DNA of 64,000 nucleotides from Nocardioides seonyuensis (GCF_004683965.1 NZ_CP038436.1:558001-622000), one strand, 5' to 3'; numbered from the stretch's first letter, positions 8,480 through 17,502 are shown. The notes: generated by a model from the sequence alone, not told the origin. Translations and numbers: made by a program.

Positions 8480-8989
8480 ATGACTGAGGCCATCACCCCG
8501 GCACCCGTCGCGCTGCGCGCTCCTGCCCACCGAGTGTCGCCCCGGGCCGTGGGCTACTGGCGCACCTCGGCCCTCCTGGGCGACCTGGTCCTGGTCGCGG
8601 CCGCCGTGCTCGCCTACGCACTGGTCCCCGAACGCCCGTGGTGGGCGACCGTGCTGCTGGTGCTCCTGGTGGTGGGGGTGGTCGTCCACGTGGTCGCGAT
8701 GCCGACCATCCGCTACCGAGTCCACCGCTGGGAGGTCTCCGAGCTCGCCATCCACACCCTCTCCGGGTGGATCGGCCGGGAGACCCGCATCGCTCCCATC
8801 AGCAGGGTCCAGACGGTCGACTCGCGGCAGGGTGCGCTGATGCGGTTGTTCGGGCTGGCCTCGCTCACCGTGACCACGGCGTCAGCGGCCGGACCGATCA
8901 CCATCGACTGCCTCGACGCCGACACCGCCCGGCGCCTGGTGGCGCAGCTGACGGAGGTCACCGCCGCGTCCGAGGGCGACGCCACGTGA
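8480..8989 (+). CDS. PH domain (bPH2, YdbS-like) membrane protein
   Basis: A 169-residue protein with two N-terminal transmembrane helices (about residues 32-50 and 55-75) and a cytoplasmic bacterial PH domain. The conserved pattern is Y-R-V-H-R-W-E-V-S, then R-I-A-P-I-S-R-V-Q-T-V-D, then L-M-R-L-F-G-L-A-S-L-T-V. It overlaps the next gene by four bases (GTGA), which encodes a longer protein with the same domain. The pair matches the ydbS-ydbT arrangement seen in Bacillus and actinobacteria, where it has been linked to resistance to some antimicrobials. The molecular role is unknown. Confidence 0.88.
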   Translation: MTEAITPAPVALRAPAHRVSPRAVGYWRTSALLGDLVLVAAAVLAYALVPERPWWATVLLVLLVVGVVVHVVAMPTIRYRVHRWEVSELAIHTLSGWIGRETRIAPISRVQTVDSRQGALMRLFGLASLTVTTASAAGPITIDCLDADTARRLVAQLTEVTAASEGDAT

Positions 8990-10527
8990 TCCCGGCACCC
9001 GGCGAGGGCTGGGTCCGGCTCAGCCCGCGCAAGGTCCTCGTCGACCCGGTCAAGGTGCTGCGGCAGGTCCTGGTCCCGGCCCTCATCGCCCTGGTCGGCG
9101 TGAGCCAGAGCGGCGGCGGGCTGCCGTGGTGGAGCGTGCCCCTCGTCGCCCTCGGCGCCTGCGCCGCCGGCGTGCTGCCGTGGTTCACCACGCACTACCG
9201 ACTCACCGAGACGCAGTTCCAGCTGCGCTCGGGCATCCTCAACAAGCGGACCTCGACCGCTCCGCTCGACCGGGTGCGCAGCGTCGACCTCGAGGCGTCG
9301 CTCCTCCACCGCATCCTCGGGCTCGAGAAGGTCCAGGTCGGCACGGGGGTCGACGACGAGCGCATCACCCTGGACGCCCTCGACCGCGCCGACGCCCGGG
9401 AGCTGCGCACGACCCTCCTGCGCAAGTCGCCGGCACCGGTCGTGGCGGAGCGGCCGGGCGCCGGGACCGGCGACGAGATCGACGCCGGGACCGACGCACC
9501 GGGCGAGCACGACGTCGTACTCCACGAGCCGCAGGCGCCGGCGCAGCTGCTGGCGACGATCGACTGGTCCTGGCTGCGGTTCGCCCCCTTCAGCCTCGCC
9601 CGCCTCGTCATCGTCGCGGGGGCCCTCGGCGTGCTCTCGCAGTTCGGCGACCAGCTGCCGATCTGGGACGAGGACACCGCACGCAGCGCCTGGGACTGGG
9701 TGACGCGCTTCACGGTGGCGCTGGTGGCCGCGGTCCTCTTCATCGTCTCGCTGGTCGCCTGGCTGGTCATCTCGGTGTCCGGCTACGTCGTGCAGTGGTG
9801 GCGCTTCCGGCTGACCCGCGAGAGCGGCGCCCTCCACCTCACCTCAGGACTCTTCACGACCCGGTCCGTCACGGTCGAGGAGGCGAAGGTGCGCGGCGTC
9901 GAGCTCACCGAGCCGGTGCTGCTGCGCCTGGTGGGCGGCGCCGAGCTGAGCACCCTCGCGACCGGGCTCGAAGAAGGCACCCACCAGGTGCTCCCGCCGT
10001 GCCCGCGCCACGTGGCCCTGGCGGTCGGCGACCAGGTCCTGGGTGGGGCCGGGCCGATGAACGTGCCGCTGCGCGAGCACGGGCCGCGAGCCCGGCGTCG
10101 CTCCTGGCTCCGCCACGCCGACGGTGTCTTCCTGGTGCCGCTGCTGATGATCGCGCCCTTCTGGTTCTTCGACCTCGCCTGGACCTGGTGGGCAGTGTTC
10201 GCCGTCGCCTCGCTCGTCGCCGGCGCCGTCGTCGGCGAGATGGCCTACCGCCACCTCGGTCACGCCCTGTCGCCCGGCCACCTGGTTGCCGGGAGCGGAG
10301 CCCTGGCCCGCATCCGGACCGTGCTGGAGACCGACGGCATCATCGGCTGGAACCTCGAGCAGTCCTGGTGGCAGCGCCGCAGCGGTCTCAGCACGCTCGT
10401 CGCGACGACGGCCGCCGGCAGCGAGCGGGTCGTCGTGCAGGACGTCGCCGTGGAGCGAGCGGTCGAGCTTGCCGACGCCGCGACCCCCGGCCTGCTGACG
10501 CCGTTCCTCGCCACCCGTGGTGGATAG
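8986..10527 (+). CDS. PH domain (bPH2, YdbT-like) multi-domain membrane protein
   Basis: A 513-residue partner of the preceding gene. It starts at a GTG inside the upstream stop (GTGA overlap), so translation is probably coupled. Paired transmembrane helices at about residues 25-60, 195-260 and 375-410 alternate with soluble bPH2 domains. Each domain shows the same kind of signature: T-A-P-L-D-R-V-R-S-V-D-L, then V-E-E-A-K-V-R-G-V-E-L, then a shorter C-terminal copy. This triple arrangement is typical of YdbT. A charged, Gly/Asp-rich linker lies near residues 155-185. The frame is open upstream of 8986, but the additional residues are out-of-frame shadow of the first gene. Confidence 0.88.
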   Translation: MIPAPGEGWVRLSPRKVLVDPVKVLRQVLVPALIALVGVSQSGGGLPWWSVPLVALGACAAGVLPWFTTHYRLTETQFQLRSGILNKRTSTAPLDRVRSVDLEASLLHRILGLEKVQVGTGVDDERITLDALDRADARELRTTLLRKSPAPVVAERPGAGTGDEIDAGTDAPGEHDVVLHEPQAPAQLLATIDWSWLRFAPFSLARLVIVAGALGVLSQFGDQLPIWDEDTARSAWDWVTRFTVALVAAVLFIVSLVAWLVISVSGYVVQWWRFRLTRESGALHLTSGLFTTRSVTVEEAKVRGVELTEPVLLRLVGGAELSTLATGLEEGTHQVLPPCPRHVALAVGDQVLGGAGPMNVPLREHGPRARRRSWLRHADGVFLVPLLMIAPFWFFDLAWTWWAVFAVASLVAGAVVGEMAYRHLGHALSPGHLVAGSGALARIRTVLETDGIIGWNLEQSWWQRRSGLSTLVATTAAGSERVVVQDVAVERAVELADAATPGLLTPFLATRGG

Positions 10528-10537
10528 GGTCGGGCCC

Positions 10538-11317
10538 GTGCGAATCGCCACCTGGAACGTCAACTCGCTCCGCTCCCGGATCGACCGTGTCGAGGCGTTC
10601 CTCGACCGCCACGACGTCGACGTCCTGGCGCTGCAGGAGACCAAGGCCCGCGAGGACCAGCTGCCCCTGATGGGGCTGCAGGCGCGTGGCTACGACGTCG
10701 CGGTCGCCGGCACCAACCAGTGGAACGGAGTCGCCCTCATCTCCAGGCTCGGGCTCGAGGACGTCGAGGTCGGCTTCGACGCCATGCCGGGGTACGGCGA
10801 CCCGGTGGCCGCCGAGGCCCGCGCGATCGGCGCGACGTGCGGCGGGGTCCGGATCTGGTCGCTCTACGTGCCCAACGGTCGCAAGCCCGACGACCCCCAC
10901 TACCTCTACAAGCTCGACTGGCTCGCGTCCCTCCGGGAGACGGCACGCGGCTGGCTGGCCGGGGAGACCGCGCTGGTCGGTGACTGGAACATCTGCCCCA
11001 CCGACGCCGACGTCTTCGACCCCGCCCAGTTCCGCAACTCCACCCACGTGACGCCGCCGGAGCGGGCGGCCTTCCAGGGGTTCCTGGACGACGGCTACGC
11101 CGAGGTGACTCGGCCCCACGCGCCGGGGTTCACCTACTGGGACTACTACCGCCAGCGGTTCGAGCGCGACCGAGGGCTGAAGATCGACTTCGTGCTGGGG
11201 TCCCCTGCGCTGGCCTCCCGCGTGACGGGCGCCTTCATCGACCGCGACGAGCGCGACCCGGCCCAGGGATCGGGCTCCCCCTCCGACCACGCGCCCGTCG
11301 TCGTCGACCTCACCTGA
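10538..11317 (+). CDS. xthA: Exodeoxyribonuclease III
   Basis: A 259-residue member of the EEP nuclease family that repairs abasic sites and removes 3' blocking groups. Motifs in order are R-I-A-T-W-N-V-N-S-L-R-S-R, L-A-L-Q-E-T-K (metal-binding Glu), L-V-G-D-W-N-I-C-P-T-D (Asp/Asn pair), I-D-F-V-L-G-S and the terminal S-D-H-A-P-V-V (catalytic Asp-His). The GTG at 10538 gives the usual M-R-I-A-T-W start and is preceded by TAGGGT at 10525-10530, seven bases away. A GTG at 10517 would overlap the YdbT-like gene. It is convergent with the ROK regulator six bases downstream. Confidence 0.93.
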   Translation: MRIATWNVNSLRSRIDRVEAFLDRHDVDVLALQETKAREDQLPLMGLQARGYDVAVAGTNQWNGVALISRLGLEDVEVGFDAMPGYGDPVAAEARAIGATCGGVRIWSLYVPNGRKPDDPHYLYKLDWLASLRETARGWLAGETALVGDWNICPTDADVFDPAQFRNSTHVTPPERAAFQGFLDDGYAEVTRPHAPGFTYWDYYRQRFERDRGLKIDFVLGSPALASRVTGAFIDRDERDPAQGSGSPSDHAPVVVDLT

Positions 11318-11323
11318 GCGCGC

Positions 11324-12484
11324 TCACCCCTGCAGGGCCAGGCTGGCCCGCTCGATCTCCTCGGGTGAGAGCACGTGGGAGATGGCCATCGCCGCGGCGC
11401 CGATGACGCCCGCCCGCTCCCCCGCGGCGGACGGGACGATCCGGAGGTGCTCGGTCGCGAGCGGGAGCGAGCGTTGGTAGACCGTCTCGCGGATCCCTGC
11501 GATCAGGTGCTCGCCGGCAGCGGACAGGGCGCCACCCACCACGACGACGGAGGGGTTGATGAAGTTGACGACCATCGCGACGACCTCGCCCATGTCCCGG
11601 CCGGCCTGACGCACCACCTGGATGGCGGCGACGTTCCCGCTGCGCACCAGGTCGACGACGTCGGAGCCGCTGTGCACGTCCTCGCCGACCGAGCGCAGCT
11701 CGGCCGTGAGTGCCGGTGAGGCCGCGACCGCCTCGAGGCAGCCCTCGTTGCCGCAGCGGCAGGCCACCCCGTCCGCGCGCCGCAGCCGGACGTGCCCCAC
11801 GTCGCCGGCCGTGCCCATGGCACCCCGCTGCAGCGACCCGCCGGAGATGATGCCGGCACCGATGCCCGTCGAGACCTTGATGAAGACCAGGTCGTCGACG
11901 TCGGGGAAGTGGGCATGCTTCTCGCCCAGCGCCATGATGTTGACGTCGTTGTCGATGAGGACGGGCACGTCGAGGTCACGGCGCACCCGGGCCGGCACGT
12001 CGTACCGGTCCCAGCCGGGCATGATCGGCGGATTGATGGCCCGCCCGGTCGCGTGCTCCACGGGACCGGGCAGGCCGATCCCGATGGCGGCCAGGTCGGC
12101 GATGCGGCGCTTCTCCCGGCGGAGCAGCGAGCGCACGGTCCGCGTCACCCAGCCGAGCACCTTCTCGGGCCCCTCGGCGATGTCGAGGTCCTCGCGCTCC
12201 TCGGCCAGGATCCTGCCGGACAGGTCGGTGAGGACTGCCCGGGCGTGCGTGGCGCCCAGGTCGACCCCGACCACCACCCGGGCGGTGGGGTTGAGCGCCA
12301 GCAGCGAGGGAGGTCGGCCCCCGGTCGACACGGCGTCACCGTAGGGGGCGACGAGGCCCAGCCGGATCAGGGTGTCGATCCGCGCCGCGATCGTCGAGCG
12401 CGCGAGGCCGGTGGACCGGGCGAGCTCGGCGCGCGTCTTCGGGCTGCCGTCGCGCAGCAGCTCGAACACGTCGCTGGTCTTCAC
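11324..12484 (-). CDS. ROK family transcriptional regulator
   Basis: A 386-residue NagC/XylR-like repressor. The N-terminal winged helix-turn-helix (about residues 15-60) reads T-R-A-E-L-A-R-S-T-G-L-A-R-S-T-I. It is followed by the ROK sugar-kinase fold with V-G-V-D-L-G-A-T-H and the zinc motif C-R-C-G-N-E-G-C-L-E. Such proteins sense sugars or sugar phosphates and repress adjacent transport operons. It is divergent from the ABC transporter gene at 12579, and a candidate operator lies between them, so it most likely controls the cassette at 12.6-20.5 kb and itself. Kinase activity cannot be judged from sequence alone. Confidence 0.92.
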   Translation of the reverse strand: MKTSDVFELLRDGSPKTRAELARSTGLARSTIAARIDTLIRLGLVAPYGDAVSTGGRPPSLLALNPTARVVVGVDLGATHARAVLTDLSGRILAEEREDLDIAEGPEKVLGWVTRTVRSLLRREKRRIADLAAIGIGLPGPVEHATGRAINPPIMPGWDRYDVPARVRRDLDVPVLIDNDVNIMALGEKHAHFPDVDDLVFIKVSTGIGAGIISGGSLQRGAMGTAGDVGHVRLRRADGVACRCGNEGCLEAVAASPALTAELRSVGEDVHSGSDVVDLVRSGNVAAIQVVRQAGRDMGEVVAMVVNFINPSVVVVGGALSAAGEHLIAGIRETVYQRSLPLATEHLRIVPSAAGERAGVIGAAAMAISHVLSPEEIERASLALQG

Positions 12485-12506
12485 GTCGGCGATTCAACCA
12501 CCAAAC

Positions 12507-12552
12507 CTTTTGTGCGTCCATCAATGATCTTTTGCCGGAGTCTCGACAAAAG
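12507..12552. promoter_or_regulatory. Candidate ROK operator: repeated CTTTTGY half-sites
   Basis: In the 94-base divergent spacer there are CTTTTGT at 12507-12513, CTTTTGC at 12529-12535 and the inverted ACAAAAG at 12546-12552. The two direct copies are 22 bases apart, about two helical turns. AT-rich heptamers stand out in this GC-rich DNA. NagC/Mlc-type ROK proteins often bind AT-rich inverted repeats, so this is a plausible operator for the divergent regulator. Binding is inferred. Confidence 0.45.
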
Positions 12553-12578
12553 CCTGTGAGCCATGCCACAGTGACCGC

Positions 12579-14093
12579 GTGGTCGACAACTCCGCGCCTG
12601 CTGCTCCCGTGCTCCGCGTCCGGGGACTCACCAAGTCCTTCGTGGGCAACGTGGTGCTGCGCGACGCAGACCTCGACCTCCACGCCGGACAGGTCCTCGG
12701 GCTCGTCGGCGAGAACGGCGCAGGCAAGTCGACCTTGATGAAGGTGCTTGCCGGCGTGCACCAACCGGACTCCGGGACGATCGAGATCGACGGTCGCCCC
12801 GTGACGTTCACCCATCCCGTGCAGGCCCAGCACGCCGGGCTGTCCACCGTGTTCCAGGAGTTCAACCTCCTCCCCGAGCGCTCCATCGCGGAGAACATCT
12901 GGCTCGGCCGCGAGCCGCGCCGTCGCGGCGTCGTCGACACCGCGACCATGAACCGCGACACCGAGGAGCTGCTGGCGGGCCTCGGGATCACGGGCCTACG
13001 CCCCACCCGCCGGGTGCGCTCCCTCTCCGTCGCGGAGCAGCAGGTCGTCGAGATCGCGAAGGCCGTCAGCTTCGACTCGCGCATCATCTCGATGGACGAG
13101 CCGACAGCCGCGCTGGCCGGGCACGAGGTCGAGCTGCTCTACCGCATCATCGAGCGGCTGACCGAGCGAGGAGTGGCGATCCTCTACGTGTCGCACCGGC
13201 TCAAGGAGATCTTCAGGCTCTGCGACACCATCACCGTCCTCAAGGACGGCGAGCAGGTCGCCACCGAGCAGGCGGCCGACCTCGATGAGGGCGGTCTCGT
13301 CCGCCTGATGGTCGGTCGGTCGATGTCGTCGTTCTTCCCCGACCCCCTGCCGGGCACCACGGTGGGAGAGCCCCGTCTGGAGCTCCGCGGCGCAGGCAAC
13401 GGGTACGTCGACGGTGTCGACCTGACCCTGCACGCCGGCGAGATCGTCGGGGTGGCCGGGTTGCAGGGGTCCGGCCGCACCGAGCTGCTGTCCGCCATCT
13501 TCGGCGTGGACCCCTTCACCCGTGGCCAGCTGCTCCTCGACGGCACCGAGACCCAGGTCCGCACCCCCCGGCAGGCGATCCGACACGGGCTCGCCCTGAT
13601 CACCGAGGACCGCAAGGCCACCGGCCTCGCCCTGCACCAGTCGATCCTCGACAACGCGCTCGGCGTCGTCCGTTCCGTGTTCCCCGGGCGCACCGGCGCG
13701 GCGCGCGCAGCCGTGCCGCAGATGCTCTCGACACTGGCCGTCTCGGCACGGTCGATGGCCCAGGAGGCGCAGTTCCTCTCCGGCGGCAACCAGCAGAAGG
13801 TCGTCCTCACCCGATGGCTCGCAGCGGGACCCGGCGTCGTGCTCATGGACGAGCCGACGCGCGGCATCGACGTCGGCGCCAAGCACGCCATCTACGAGGT
13901 GATGCGCAGCCTGGCGGCCGACGGCGTCGCCGTCCTGATGGTCTCGAGCGAGCTGCCGGAGGTCATCGGGATGTCGGACCGGATCGTGGTCATGAGGGAC
14001 GGCCGCCTGGCCGGGGAGCTCGCCGCCGGGGCCACCGAGGAAGCAGTGCTCGCCATGGCGGCAGGCTCGCAGGACCGAGAGGACGTGGCGTGA
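12579..14093 (+). CDS. Sugar ABC transporter ATP-binding protein (RbsA/MglA type, two ATPase domains)
   Basis: A 504-residue tandem ATPase of the CUT2 sugar family. The N-terminal domain has a full Walker A, G-E-N-G-A-G-K-S-T, the signature L-S-V-A-E-Q-Q and Walker B I-I-S-M-D-E-P. The C-terminal domain has a degenerate Walker A region, G-L-Q-G-S-G-R-T-E, but a good signature L-S-G-G-N-Q-Q-K and V-L-M-D-E-P-T-R-G-I-D-V-G. This asymmetry is normal in RbsA. It drives import together with the permeases and binding protein that follow. The GTG at 12579 is the first start after the divergent operator region. The next gene starts on the last base of its stop codon. Confidence 0.93.
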   Translation: MVDNSAPAAPVLRVRGLTKSFVGNVVLRDADLDLHAGQVLGLVGENGAGKSTLMKVLAGVHQPDSGTIEIDGRPVTFTHPVQAQHAGLSTVFQEFNLLPERSIAENIWLGREPRRRGVVDTATMNRDTEELLAGLGITGLRPTRRVRSLSVAEQQVVEIAKAVSFDSRIISMDEPTAALAGHEVELLYRIIERLTERGVAILYVSHRLKEIFRLCDTITVLKDGEQVATEQAADLDEGGLVRLMVGRSMSSFFPDPLPGTTVGEPRLELRGAGNGYVDGVDLTLHAGEIVGVAGLQGSGRTELLSAIFGVDPFTRGQLLLDGTETQVRTPRQAIRHGLALITEDRKATGLALHQSILDNALGVVRSVFPGRTGAARAAVPQMLSTLAVSARSMAQEAQFLSGGNQQKVVLTRWLAAGPGVVLMDEPTRGIDVGAKHAIYEVMRSLAADGVAVLMVSSELPEVIGMSDRIVVMRDGRLAGELAAGATEEAVLAMAAGSQDREDVA

Positions 14094-15127
14094 TGGCGGC
14101 ACTCCCGCGTCCGGCCCTGCCGCGATCCCGGCACCTGACCTCCACGGGCATCGTCTACGGGGTCCTGGTGATCGCCATCGTGGTCGGCGCCCTCATGACG
14201 GCATCGAAGGGCCGCAACTTCTTCAGCGTCGGCAACATCGACAACATCCTGACCACCACGACGATCCTCGGCTTCATCGCCATCGGTCAGACGCTGGTCA
14301 TCCTGGTCGGCTCCCTCGACCTCTCCGTCCCGTTCGTGGTGAGCCTGGCGAGCGTCACCGGTGCCGGCATCATGGCCGACGGCGCCGGCAGGATCGTGCC
14401 GGCCGTGCTGGTCACTCTGCTCCTGGCGGCCGTGATCGGCCTGGTCAACGGCGCCGTGGTGAGCGGGCTCAAGGTGCACGGCTTCATCGCCACCCTCGGG
14501 ATGGGCCTCATCCTCTCGGGCTACCTCGCCAGCAACTTCCAGGGCAGCTTCGGCCGCGCCCCGCGTGAGTTCCGGCTCCTGGACGCCACCCGGATCGGCC
14601 CCGTCCCGATCGCCACCCTCCTCATGCTCGCCGCCGCGGTGCTGGCGATCCTGATGTTGCGCCGTACCCGCCTCGGGCACCACCTGTACGCCGTCGGCGG
14701 GAACGCAGACGTGGCGCGGATGTCGGGCATCCGCACCGCGGCCCCGGTCGTCGCAGCCCATGTCCTGTGCTCCGTGCTGGCCGCGATCGCCGGGCTGCTG
14801 CTCCTCGCGAGGCTCGGGGTCGGTCAACCCACCGTCGGGTCGCAGGGCAGCTACGACCTGATGTCCATCGCCGCGGTCGTCCTCGGAGGCACCCTGCTGG
14901 CGGGCGGCAAGGGCAACATCAGCGGCACCATCGCGGGCGTCGCGATCTTCGCCGTGCTCGACAACGTCATGGGCGTCATGCAGACCGACCCGTTCCTCAA
15001 GGACGTGGTCCGCGGCCTCGTGATCGTCGTGGCCGTCGCCGTCTACGCCCGACGCGACCTCGACCGCCGCCCGGCCCGCTTCGGTGGGACGGTCGGTCCC
15101 GCTGTCACCGCCCAGGAGGCGAGATGA
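14093..15127 (+). CDS. Sugar ABC transporter permease 1 (RbsC type)
   Basis: A 344-residue CUT2 permease with about eight to ten transmembrane helices. Typical family stretches are I-A-I-G-Q-T-L-V-I-L-V-G-S-L-D-L-S-V near residue 70, G-F-I-A-T-L-G-M near residue 130, and V-L-G-G-T-L-L-A-G-G-K-G-N near residue 265. The ATG at 14093 shares a base with the stop of the ATPase gene (TGATG), so translation is coupled. It is followed with a four-base overlap by a second permease. Together they would form the membrane channel; two different RbsC-type subunits suggest a heterodimer. Confidence 0.92.
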   Translation: MAALPRPALPRSRHLTSTGIVYGVLVIAIVVGALMTASKGRNFFSVGNIDNILTTTTILGFIAIGQTLVILVGSLDLSVPFVVSLASVTGAGIMADGAGRIVPAVLVTLLLAAVIGLVNGAVVSGLKVHGFIATLGMGLILSGYLASNFQGSFGRAPREFRLLDATRIGPVPIATLLMLAAAVLAILMLRRTRLGHHLYAVGGNADVARMSGIRTAAPVVAAHVLCSVLAAIAGLLLLARLGVGQPTVGSQGSYDLMSIAAVVLGGTLLAGGKGNISGTIAGVAIFAVLDNVMGVMQTDPFLKDVVRGLVIVVAVAVYARRDLDRRPARFGGTVGPAVTAQEAR

Positions 15128-16225
15128 GCTCCGCAGCGCCCCACATCACGACAGGTGAGACGCAGGCGCGCCCCCCGCTGCCGGCGACCCACGGCCCCGT
15201 GGTGAACCGGGTCGGGACCGCGCTCGCCACGCCCAGCGGCGCCGTCTGGGTCCTCGTCGCCGTCCTCCTCGTCTCGGTCATGGTCGCCAACCCCAACTTC
15301 ACCGACCCCGGCTCCCTGATCCGGTTCGTCGGTCGTACGGCGCCGATCGCCATCGCGGCGATGGGCCAGTACTACGTCATCGTGAGCGGCGAGTTCGACC
15401 TCTCCATGGCAGCGGTCATCACCACCCAGGTGGTCCTGGCCGGCAACTTCATCGGCCAGGACGAGAGCCGGATCATCCCCGGTCTGCTCCTGATGCTGGC
15501 CGTGGGAGTCCTGATCGGCCTGGTCAACGGGCTCACGACCACCCTGCTGAAGGTGCCGAGCTTCATCGTCACCCTCGGCATGATGCTCGCCCTCAGCGGC
15601 CTGGTCCGCTACCTGACGGGCGGGGCGGCCACCGGCAACCCGGTCGACAGCTTCCGCCAGATCGGCCGTGGCGGCATCGAGGACGTCCCGGTGGTGGACC
15701 TCATCCCCTACCCCGTCGTGATCCTGCTCGTCGTGGCAGCCGGATCGGCCTGGCTGATGCGTCGTCCCTTCGGCCGCACGCTCGTCGCCGTGGGCGACAA
15801 CCCCGAGTCCGCGCACTACTCCGGGACCGCCGTGTGGTGGCTGAAGACGCGGGCCTTCGTCCTGTCCTCGCTCTCGGCGACCGTGGCGGGGATCATCCTC
15901 GTCGGCTACGCCGGCGTGCACCCCTCGGTCGGAGCCGGCTACGAGTTCACCGCCATCACGGCCGTCGTCCTCGGCGGCGTCCTCCTCGGCGGTGGCCGTG
16001 GGTGGGTCCTCCGCAGCGGCCGGGGCCTTCGCCCTCGAGCTGCTCTTCGTCCTGCTCAACAACCTGGGGCTGGAGTCGACGTGGCGCGACACCGTGCAGG
16101 GCCTGATCATCATCGCCGCCGTCGCCCTCGGCGCCCGCACCTGGCAGGGCGCCCGGCGCCCCCGCCGTACAGCTCGACCCTCAACAAACCGGCCCGACCC
16201 GGGCACGACCCAAGGAGAAGTCTGA
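15124..16225 (+). pseudogene. Sugar ABC transporter permease 2 (RbsC type), frameshifted near 16000
   Basis: The ATG at 15124 overlaps the previous stop and follows AGGAGG. The protein is a normal RbsC-type permease up to V-V-L-G-G-V-L-L-G-G-G-R-G at about 16000. From there the original frame gives Arg/Pro-rich sequence with no membrane character. The proper C-terminus (A-F-A-L-E-L-L-F-V-L-L-N-N-L-G-L, then V-Q-G-L-I-I-I-A-A-V-A-L) continues in the +1 frame and ends at TGA 16223-16225, overlapping the next ATG. The full span is 1102 bases, 3 x 367 + 1, so one extra base lies in the G-rich run cgtgggtgggtcc. It is either a sequencing error or a real inactivating insertion; corrected length would be about 366 residues. 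Confidence 0.85.
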
Positions 16226-17424
16226 TGCGTAGAACCTTCAGGGCGACGCTCGCGTCCGCCGCCGTGCTGGCGCTGCTGGCTGGCTGCAGCACCGACACGA
16301 TCGAGGACGAGCCCGACACAGGATCCGACTCGAGCAGCGAGGAGAGCAGCTCCGAGGAGTGGTTCGTCCAGGCCGACTACGAGGAGCAGGACGCCCAGCG
16401 TTCCGCCACGTTCGAGGGCAGCGACGAGGAGCCGTGGCTGCAGTACATCGACGGAGAGATGACCGACACCTCGGAGTACAAGTCGCAGGGCGCCAAGAAG
16501 GTCTGCTTCGCCAACGCCTCGGTGAGCAACCCCTGGCGCCAGACCGGTTTCATCACGATGAAGCAGCAGCTGAAGGCGCTGAAGGACCAGGGTGTGATCT
16601 CCGAGATGGAGGTGCGTGACGCGCAGGACGACGACAACACCCAGCTCGCCGACATCGACTACTTCATCTCCGAGGGCAACTGCGACGCGTTCATCATCTC
16701 GCCCAACTCCACCGCGGCCATGACCCCGGGTGTCGAGCGCGCCTGCGAGACCGGCAAGCCCGTCATCGTGTTCGACCGTGGCGTGGAGACCGACTGCGCC
16801 ACCACCTTCATCCACCCGATCGGCGGCTACGCCTGGGGCATCGACACCGCGGAGTTCCTGGTGGACAACCTCGAGGAGGGCGACAAGGTCGTCGCGCTGC
16901 GCATCCTGCCCGGCGTCGACGTGCTCGAGACGCGCTGGGCGGCTGCGGAGAAGATCTTCGAGGAGAACGGCATCGAGGCCGAGGACTTCTTCACCGGAGC
17001 CGACCCGACCGAGATCAAGAAGATCATCACCGACGCCCTGAACCAGGGGGAGGTCGCGGGAGTCTGGATGGACGCCGGTGACGGCGCCGTCGCTGCGATC
17101 GAGGCCTTCGAGGATGCCGGGGTCGACTACCCGGTGATGACGGGTGAGGACGAGATGAGCTTCCTGCGCAAGTGGGAGGAGACCGGCCTGACCGGACTCG
17201 CCCCCGTCTACTCCAACTTCCAGTGGCGCACCCCGCTGCTGGCCGTGGAGAAGATCTTCGCCGGCGAGGAGATCCCGCGCGAGTGGGTGCTGCCGCAGGA
17301 GCCCATCACCGAGGACGAGCGCGCCGAGTTCCTCGCCGCCAACGAGGGCATGCCCGATGGGCACTACGCGAAGTTCGGCGGCCAGGACCTGCCGGGCTTC
17401 CCGGAGGCGTGGCAGGACCGTTGA
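16225..17424 (+). CDS. Sugar ABC transporter substrate-binding lipoprotein
   Basis: A 399-residue periplasmic-binding-protein-like lipoprotein. The N-terminus is M-R-R-T-F-R followed by a hydrophobic stretch and the lipobox L-L-A-G-C (Cys about residue 20). A Ser/Glu/Asp-rich linker of about 45 residues then leads to a type 1 binding fold: K-V-C-F-A-N-A-S-V-S-N-P-W-R, then I-I-S-P-N-S-T-A-A, then P-V-I-V-F-D-R-G-V. This matches ribose- and galactose-type binders, but the ligand cannot be named. AAGGAG lies upstream and the ATG overlaps the stop of permease 2. Read without the upstream frameshift, its frame would appear fused to the permease, which is an artefact. Confidence 0.9.
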   Translation: MRRTFRATLASAAVLALLAGCSTDTIEDEPDTGSDSSSEESSSEEWFVQADYEEQDAQRSATFEGSDEEPWLQYIDGEMTDTSEYKSQGAKKVCFANASVSNPWRQTGFITMKQQLKALKDQGVISEMEVRDAQDDDNTQLADIDYFISEGNCDAFIISPNSTAAMTPGVERACETGKPVIVFDRGVETDCATTFIHPIGGYAWGIDTAEFLVDNLEEGDKVVALRILPGVDVLETRWAAAEKIFEENGIEAEDFFTGADPTEIKKIITDALNQGEVAGVWMDAGDGAVAAIEAFEDAGVDYPVMTGEDEMSFLRKWEETGLTGLAPVYSNFQWRTPLLAVEKIFAGEEIPREWVLPQEPITEDERAEFLAANEGMPDGHYAKFGGQDLPGFPEAWQDR

Positions 17425-17437
17425 TCCACTGATCCGG

Positions 17438-17471
17438 CCGGTCGGCTGCGGCGCCCGTCGCAGCCGGCCGG
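17438..17471 (+). terminator. Strong hairpin after the binding-protein gene (probable processing or attenuation stem)
   Basis: CCGGTCGGCTGCG (17438-17450) pairs with CGCAGCCGGCCGG (17459-17471) across an 8-base loop: 13 pairs with one G-U. It starts 14 bases after the binding-protein stop. No T-run follows, so full intrinsic termination is doubtful. Similar stems downstream of binding-protein genes stabilise that part of the mRNA and lower expression of later genes. Confidence 0.5.
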
Positions 17472-17502
17472 CACCACCGCCACAGCTGACGGAGGACCGC
17501 GC

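Noticed and set aside
15043..17364. 773-codon minus-strand frame
   Set aside because: Shadow of the permease and binding-protein genes; composition is that of antisense GC-rich codons and no domain is visible.
14767..17424. Single 885-codon frame joining permease and binding lipoprotein
   Set aside because: The middle part is Arg/Pro-rich out-of-frame sequence; the true permease C-terminus is in another frame and the lipoprotein has its own start, ribosome-binding site and lipobox.
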